From Paenibacillus piri (GTDB lineage: Bacteria > Bacillota > Bacilli > Paenibacillales > NBRC-103111): a DNA stretch of 64,000 nucleotides. Position 1 is the first letter of the stretch; every line of letters begins with the position of its first letter. The notes beneath the pieces are model-generated. The model was given only the letters and a program-made list of their open reading frames with translations, made no database searches and was not told the DNA's origin. The stretch spans positions 1 through 64,000 of the forward strand of contig NZ_SMRT01000014.1 of the NCBI RefSeq assembly GCF_004354045.1. The letters run 5' to 3'. This document shows, one piece after another, positions 59,639 through 64,000 of this stretch. Position numbers and translations under genes: made by a program.

Positions 59639-60253
59639 TTATCCGAAGCTGGCGGTTTTATTTTTATGCTTGCGGGCAATGCGGATAATGACGTATATGA
59701 CGATCAGCACACAGGGCAGCCATATCCATTTCAACCCTTGCTTATGGATTAACGCGCCTATTTCATCTGCATAATCGCCGAAGAAGCGACCTGCCGTAAA
59801 GAAGATCAGCGTCCAAACGAACCCGGTCGAATAGGAGAAGAAGGCATAACGCCGGAACGGCATCCGGTTAAGCCCGACAATATAGGGGACGACATGCCGG
59901 ATGACCGGTAAAAAATAGCTGATGACAAGAGCGAAGCTTCCGTATTTGTCGATCAGTTTTTCCGATGCCGTCAAATATTTCTCCATTTTCTTTTTCCGTT
60001 TGAGCCTTTCGATGACCGGCGTTCCGATAAAACGCCCCAGCACATAACCGAGCGTTAAGCCGGAGATGACGCCCAGGTATGTCAACGCAAAGGCGGGGAC
60101 AAGGTGCAGCATGCCGTTAGCGGTTACCGCGCCGCCGGTCATCACAATCGCCTCGTCAGGTACGGGCATGCCGACAATACCGAGCCATAAGGCGAAAAAT
60201 AATGCGGCGTACCCGTAATCGCCGATCATCGAGGTCAACATATCATAACTCAT
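59639..60253 (-). CDS. DedA-family membrane protein
   Basis: 204 residues with about five hydrophobic segments. The DedA motifs are PVPDEAIVMTGG near 30, GYVLGRFIG and YFLPVIRHVVPYIVGLNRMP, whose Arg is functional in characterised members. DedA proteins move lipids (PE or undecaprenyl phosphate) across the membrane. The start overlaps the upstream methyltransferase stop by 4 bp (ATGA), so the two are translationally coupled. Confidence 0.9.
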   Translation of the reverse strand: MSYDMLTSMIGDYGYAALFFALWLGIVGMPVPDEAIVMTGGAVTANGMLHLVPAFALTYLGVISGLTLGYVLGRFIGTPVIERLKRKKKMEKYLTASEKLIDKYGSFALVISYFLPVIRHVVPYIVGLNRMPFRRYAFFSYSTGFVWTLIFFTAGRFFGDYADEIGALIHKQGLKWIWLPCVLIVIYVIIRIARKHKNKTASFG

Positions 60254-60837
60254 GGATGCTGCTCCTTTTTGCGGCAGACGTACACAAAAGCCGGCGGTAA
60301 ATTAATTGGGACAAGCCGAATGTCCTCGATGTGAAAATAACGGCTCAGCAGCTGCTTCATCTGGAGCGAATATTGGAAGGCAATGAACAGACCGCCCGGC
60401 TTCAAGGCAGCGGCGATTTCGTCCATCAGCTGCTTGCGGAGCTGTTCCGGAAAATTGAAAAAAGGAAGACCGCTCACAATGGCGTCCAGCTGCCCGACGC
60501 CTTCGGCGCTGGCCGCGCTGCGGATTTGGCAGGCATCGGGATAGCAGGCATATTCCGGGTACCGTACAGACAGCTGCTCGCGGAGAACGGGGTCTTTTTC
60601 AAATAAAATAATCCGGTTATGCGGCTTGGCCGCCAGTTTAATTTGCTTGGTTACGGGGCCGGTGCCCGAACCGAGCTCGGCTACCGCTCCGATCGAATCC
60701 CAAGGGATGCTTTTGGTCAAGGCCTGGGCCAAAAATTTGGAGCTCGGCGTAATGCTGCCGACAGCTTTCGGAGAACGAATAAATGTATGTAAAAAAATAA
60801 ATTTTTCCTGAACGAGTGTGCTGATATTGGCGATCAA
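60250..60837 (-). CDS. SAM-dependent methyltransferase, phospholipid N-methyltransferase-like
   Basis: 195 residues of class I. Motif I is VAELGSGTGPVTKQI, then ILFEKDPVLREQL, LDAIVSGLPFFNFP and ALKPGGLFIAFQYS. The opening FIRSPKAVGSITPSSKFLAQAL matches PmtA-type phospholipid N-methyltransferases. It is the first gene of a two-gene unit with DedA, coupled by a 4-bp overlap. A phospholipid as the substrate is an attractive inference from that partnership; a rRNA methyltransferase is less likely because the motif NLPF/NPPY is absent (SGLPFF). Confidence 0.8.
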   Translation of the reverse strand: MIANISTLVQEKFIFLHTFIRSPKAVGSITPSSKFLAQALTKSIPWDSIGAVAELGSGTGPVTKQIKLAAKPHNRIILFEKDPVLREQLSVRYPEYACYPDACQIRSAASAEGVGQLDAIVSGLPFFNFPEQLRKQLMDEIAAALKPGGLFIAFQYSLQMKQLLSRYFHIEDIRLVPINLPPAFVYVCRKKEQHP

Positions 60838-60983
60838 TGCAATCTCCCCCTATGGCGATCCGTTACATGTATCATACATATTTTGGAATGCGGGCTACAA
60901 CTGTCCGAGGTCCTGAATTTGACTGGACCAAAGGCTAGGTCGGGACAAGCGGTTGTCGACGGGGGAAATGGCGGCAAGGAACG

Positions 60984-61006
60984 AAAAAACACGGCATGCG
61001 CCGTGT
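60984..61006 (-). terminator. Terminator of the small membrane protein gene
   Basis: On the minus strand ACACGGC-GCAT-GCCGTGT with a following run of six Ts is a classic terminator. Confidence 0.75.
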
Positions 61007-61055
61007 CGGCAATGGCGGATTAACCGCGGCATCCGGTTTTTATAAACAGCGGTGA

Positions 61056-61154
61056 TCAATAGCCTTGCATGACCTGATAGGCAACGACAAGAATAAAGGT
61101 CAGCAAAGTGGCACCTGTAACATACGAAAAGCGTCTGCATGAGAACTGCGACAT
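61056..61154 (-). CDS. 32-residue single-pass membrane protein
   Basis: The frame reads a basic start (MSQFSCRRFSYV), a hydrophobic segment of about 15 residues (TGATLLTFILVVAYQV) and a short tail (MQGY). AAAGGAGAG lies 7 bp before the ATG, a promoter is at 61229-61256, and a clean terminator follows at 60984. All three together make a real small gene convincing. It is too short for the usual gene finders. No family is recognised. Confidence 0.7.
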   Translation of the reverse strand: MSQFSCRRFSYVTGATLLTFILVVAYQVMQGY

Positions 61155-61228
61155 GACGGATCTCTCCTTTGGTAAAAAATGCGGCCGATGCCCGGCGAGC
61201 GGTGCCCGGTCTGCTCTATATATATTCT

Positions 61229-61256
61229 ATAATAGCACATTGCCCTGCTGTGTTAA
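61229..61256 (-). promoter_or_regulatory. Promoter of the small membrane protein gene
   Basis: On the minus strand TTAACA (complement of 61251-61256) and TATTAT (complement of 61229-61234) are 16 bp apart, 75 bp before the ATG. Confidence 0.6.
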
Positions 61257-61328
61257 AATTTTGTGAAGCGATTCAAGAGAAGTCCCTAATTACAATTACC
61301 TTGTCCGCTCTGTTTTGAAACAGGGCTG

Positions 61329-62573
61329 TTACATTTTTTTCAGTTCACTTAATGAATAAAACGTGCCGCGCCAATAGATGCCGCCCTGCCTGAGCGTCAG
61401 CCAGACGGAACGAACGACAATATAGCATAACAGGCAAACGGAGAGCGGAAGAACGATCGCTTCCGTACCGGGACGCCCGGTTAAGGAGCGGATGAGCAGG
61501 AAGTATACGGTAAACAGGACCAGAAGCGAGCCTGCGTACAGCCAGGCGGACCATCCGTTCAAAACGAACACGGCGACAAACGGAAAAAGAAACAGCAGCA
61601 GCTGTCCGATCACGGCGAGCGCAGCGAGCCAGAGCCGGTACTGGAAGCCGGAAAACAAATTTTTCTCAAGCCCTTGAACAGCCGCTCTTAACGAAGGATA
61701 CCATTCGACTGCAATATGGTCCCTTCCCGAGGCCAGCCGCTGGCGCAGCCCCGCCTGCTTGACGCGGACGCCCAATTGCAAATCATCATCAGGACGAAGC
61801 GCGAACGCCTTGTGGGTGCCGATCCGCTCATATGCCTGCCGGGTGATCAGGTTAAACGCGCCTATGCCCATCCCCTGCTTATGCTGACTGTCGAGATTGG
61901 CCCTCCACGGCCGGATATACAGGCTCAACGTAAAAAAGAAGTACGGCACGAAGGCGCGAAGCCAGAAGCCGCGGACGTTCATGTCGGGCGCCAAGGTCAG
62001 GTGATCGGCACCGTGCTTTTTCAAAAAGCGGACCGCGTCCGTAATCGTGTCGGGCTGGAACAGCACGTCCGCATCGGTAAACAGAATGAGCTGTCCGCGC
62101 GCTTGCTTGTAGCCCTGATACAGGGCATGATTTTTGCCCATCCAGCCGTCCGGCAGCGTCGTCACATGAATGATCCGCAGCGGCACGTCAATAAGCTCCC
62201 GGCCTTCGGACCATTTGCGCAGTTCCTCCAGCTTGCGTCCGGTATCGTCCCGGGAACGGTCGTTAACGGCAATGATTTCGAGCCGCGGGTACGTTTGATT
62301 CAACAAATGCCTGACCGTTTCCGTAATGGAAGCTTCCTCCTCCTTCGCGGCAATAACGACGGAGACGAGCGGCAGCTCCTGACCCGATTGGGCCTGCTGC
62401 AGTATTTCCTTGGCCGTAAGCGAAGCTGTTCCCTTCGCACCCGCCTCACCGGCAATGACGGTTTGCGTACTGCGCGGAAGCCGGTACATTAGGCCGCGCG
62501 CCCGGTACGTGTCGTAAAGCATCGCTAACCAATACAGCAGCGTGGCGACGGCCAGCAGCTTGATTACAAGCAT
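61329..62573 (-). CDS. Glycosyltransferase family 2, membrane-bound
   Basis: 414 residues: N-terminal membrane segment, GT2 catalytic domain (about 66-290; PLVSVVIAAKEEEASI, IIAVNDRSRDDT, LFTDADV, DDDLQLGVRVKQAG) and about four C-terminal membrane segments. The QxxRW motif of processive enzymes appears as QYRLW, so it is not a clear synthase. It resembles CrtQ/HpnB-type glycosyltransferases that glycosylate lipids. The gene before its start lies on the opposite strand, behind the repeats. Confidence 0.85.
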   Translation of the reverse strand: MLVIKLLAVATLLYWLAMLYDTYRARGLMYRLPRSTQTVIAGEAGAKGTASLTAKEILQQAQSGQELPLVSVVIAAKEEEASITETVRHLLNQTYPRLEIIAVNDRSRDDTGRKLEELRKWSEGRELIDVPLRIIHVTTLPDGWMGKNHALYQGYKQARGQLILFTDADVLFQPDTITDAVRFLKKHGADHLTLAPDMNVRGFWLRAFVPYFFFTLSLYIRPWRANLDSQHKQGMGIGAFNLITRQAYERIGTHKAFALRPDDDLQLGVRVKQAGLRQRLASGRDHIAVEWYPSLRAAVQGLEKNLFSGFQYRLWLAALAVIGQLLLFLFPFVAVFVLNGWSAWLYAGSLLVLFTVYFLLIRSLTGRPGTEAIVLPLSVCLLCYIVVRSVWLTLRQGGIYWRGTFYSLSELKKM

Positions 62574-62610
62574 AGGGGGTTCCTCCCGGGATGCTTATTT
62601 CGGTTGAATA

Positions 62611-62780
62611 GCATACGTATATATACTTTGCTTCGCACAGCCTTGATAAACGCGCTCGTCCCATTGGATGGTGAAGGCGTTTATTCTGGGTTGTATAAAA
62701 GCATACGTATGTATACTTTGCTTCGCACAACCTTGATAAACGCGCTCGTCCCATTGGACGGCGAAGGCGTTTATTCTGGG
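62611..62780. repeat. Dispersed hairpin repeat, copies C1 and C2 in tandem (period 90 bp)
   Basis: Two units start at 62611 and 62701 (GCATACGTATATATACTTTG and the near-identical second copy) and each carries GCTTCGCACA...CTTGATAAACGCGCTCGTCC, then GGATGGTGAAGGCGTTTATTCTGG or the closer GGACGGCGAAGGCG. Within each unit AAACGC/GCGTTT and CGTCC/GGACG pair around CATT. The same element is at 20508 and 44341. The 62574-62993 gap contains no gene of its own. Confidence 0.75.
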
Positions 62781-62993
62781 GAATTATATCATGCGCTGCG
62801 GTGCGGCGACAAATCGGCCTGCGGCCGTCCGGCAAGCTGTGCTACAATAAACAGGATAAGACTCTGCGCGCTGTGCGACCCGCGGGTTCCACATCGGCAA
62901 TCTGAGGTTGAGAAACAAAGGACAACTGTATGGGGCCACGGACAGGGGCCGAACGCATATCGAAGCGGCAATAATACCGGAGGAGGGCGATGG

Positions 62994-63578
62994 ATGAGAA
63001 GCGAAGAAGACGCGGCGGAACGGATCGGATACGGAGAAGGAGGCTCCGCCGTCTTTCGGAAAAGAATTAAAGGGCCGGAGCTGACAACGTTTCTGATGTC
63101 CATACGGCAGAACGGGGCGAGTGCCGACGACCTGCTGTTTCTCTGTGTCGGAACGGATCGATCTACGGGAGATGCGCTGGGCCCGCTTGTCGGGATGATG
63201 CTGGAGGAGTCCGGATTCCCGCATGTAATCGGCACGCTGCGCGATCCGCTGGACGCAGGCAATATGGTCGAGCGGCTGAGTGGCTTGCCGGCCGGCAAAA
63301 CCGTGATTGCCATTGACGCCTGCCTCGGTCAACCTTCCTCCCTTGCCTGCTACCAGGTATCCAATCAACCGCTCGAGCCGGGCAAATCGCTCGGCAAGGC
63401 GCTGCCCTCTGTAGGCGATTATACGATTGCGGCGATCGTCAATGTGGACGGAGGCAACAAATATACGATTTTACAGAGCACGCCGCTATATCGGGTGTAC
63501 ACGATGGCCCATGAAATTGCAGCGGCGGTGAAGGAAGCATTCCCTCCAAATACAAAAGCGAAGGGGATGAACGTGTGA
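62994..63578 (+). CDS. yyaC: Spore protease-like YyaC (DUF1256) family protein
   Basis: 194 residues. The DUF1256 signature LLFLCVGTDRSTGDALGPLVG is at about 45-65, followed by VIAIDACLG and SVGDYTIAAIVN. YyaC is related to the germination protease GPR and is expressed in sporulation in B. subtilis. GGAGGGCGATGG before ATG 62994 decides the start; the open frame runs much further upstream, but through the repeats. It overlaps the next gene by 4 bp. Confidence 0.9.
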   Translation: MRSEEDAAERIGYGEGGSAVFRKRIKGPELTTFLMSIRQNGASADDLLFLCVGTDRSTGDALGPLVGMMLEESGFPHVIGTLRDPLDAGNMVERLSGLPAGKTVIAIDACLGQPSSLACYQVSNQPLEPGKSLGKALPSVGDYTIAAIVNVDGGNKYTILQSTPLYRVYTMAHEIAAAVKEAFPPNTKAKGMNV

Positions 63579-64000
63579 GCAGAGACGGGGGGATGCGCTG
63601 GGAGGGAAGCAGCCGGCATGATTTGCAAAGCCGGGGCAAGGCGAGCATGAAGGAAGTCTCGATCCGGCGAATTTACGGGTTATTCCGGGCATATCGCTGG
63701 CAGCTGGCCGCCATCATTGTGCTTGCGCTTGCTTCGGCGCTGATCGGGTTGTTTCCTCCGTTGGTCATGAAAGAAATTATCGATATTGCAATCCCGCAGG
63801 GAGATCGGCGGTTTCTGTCGGAAATGATAGCGCTGCTGGTGCTGCTGCCATTGTTCAGCGGCTTGCTCGGCGTATGGCAAAACCACCAGAATACGAAGGT
63901 CGGGCAAGGTGTCATGCGCGACCTTAGACGGACGCTGTTCGCCAATTTGCAGCGGCAGTCGATGAGTTTTTTCACCGATGCGAAGTCGGGCGAGATCATC
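63575..64000 (+). CDS. ABC exporter, N-terminal part (runs off the window)
   Basis: GTG 63575 overlaps the yyaC stop and follows AAGGGGATGAAC. The visible 142 residues include a hydrophilic start and the first membrane segments of a fused ABC exporter (SIRRIYGLFRAYRWQLAAII, then LIGLFPPLVMKEIIDIAIP, and the later RRTLFANLQRQSMSFFTDAKSGEII, the coupling-helix region of MsbA/LmrA-type proteins). The ATPase part is outside the window. An internal ATG at 63593 or 63647 could be the real start. Confidence 0.8.
   Translation, partial: MSRDGGMRWEGSSRHDLQSRGKASMKEVSIRRIYGLFRAYRWQLAAIIVLALASALIGLFPPLVMKEIIDIAIPQGDRRFLSEMIALLVLLPLFSGLLGVWQNHQNTKVGQGVMRDLRRTLFANLQRQSMSFFTDAKSGEII

Noticed and set aside
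62611..62780. Possible CRISPR array
   Set aside because: Only two units with 90-bp period, no distinct spacers, and single copies elsewhere in the window; it is a dispersed repeat.
62604..62993. N-terminal extension of yyaC with a repeated 29-residue unit
   Set aside because: The repeated peptide only reflects the 90-bp DNA repeats read in frame. GGAGGGCGATGG before ATG 62994 and the family length fix the start there.

Overview
The window looks like a chromosomal segment of an endospore-forming, Gram-positive soil bacterium of the Paenibacillaceae (Paenibacillus or a close relative). The evidence is strong AGGAGG-type ribosome binding sites with TTG and GTG starts, a YyaC-type spore protein, several LplABC-type carbohydrate importers with membrane-anchored AraC regulators, a LytR-CpsA-Psr protein and Firmicute-style housekeeping genes (thyA, folA/dfrA, dgt). 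No rRNA, tRNA or CRISPR array was recognised. This placement is inferred from protein families, not from a marker gene.

Layout. 1-2.8 kb is scarred DNA: the 3' end of a group II intron inside a transposase fragment, a degenerate SDR gene divergent from a LysR regulator, a long hairpin and a gene remnant. 2.8-5.8 kb holds an ABC ATPase, a fosmidomycin-resistance-type exporter and a GntR regulator, all on the minus strand. 5.9-19.2 kb is carbohydrate cluster 1: membrane AraC regulator, lipoprotein, GH2-like enzyme, two permeases, a second lipoprotein and a large secreted multidomain protein. 19.2-33.3 kb is mixed: a MITE-like element, a eukaryote-type HisA, dgt, an acyltransferase, a Gly/Pro-repeat protein, a drug exporter, a spermidine-synthase-like protein, an AraC/FucU/alcohol dehydrogenase sugar locus, TetR plus metallo-hydrolase, and a HAD phosphatase. 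33.4-40.7 kb is cluster 2: permeases, lipoprotein, a sulfatase and another membrane AraC regulator. 40.8-44.8 kb is a sulfide/persulfide-handling locus of the cst type: TauE exporter, rhodanese-metallo-beta-lactamase fusion, TusA-rhodanese, TusA, DsrE2 and a CstR-like regulator, with three CstR-type palindromes. 45.0-54.8 kb is thyA and dihydrofolate reductase separated by cluster 3: Gfo/Idh oxidoreductase, lipoprotein, two permeases, TIM-barrel isomerase/epimerase, PhyH dioxygenase and AraC regulator. 54.8-64 kb holds a chromate transporter, an LCP protein, a racemase-like protein, a DedA/methyltransferase pair, a 32-residue membrane protein, a glycosyltransferase, yyaC and the start of an ABC exporter.

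How the genes work together. All three importers have lipoprotein and permeases but no ATPase, so they probably share an MsmX-type ATPase encoded elsewhere. Each has its own enzymes (GH2 and secreted protein; sulfatase; oxidoreductase with epimerase and dioxygenase) and its own AraC regulator. Cluster 3 has two promoter regions with the same motif arrangement, which points to a small regulon. The cst-type locus appears self-regulated through palindromes at its promoters.

The most interesting items are: cluster 3, which has no glycoside hydrolase and may cleave glycosides by oxidation and elimination; the rearranged persulfide locus with a TusA frame that follows an in-frame TGA and lacks an ATG; the eukaryote-type HisA; the GH2-like enzyme with Asp at the usual nucleophile Glu position; and a dispersed hairpin repeat present in four copies.
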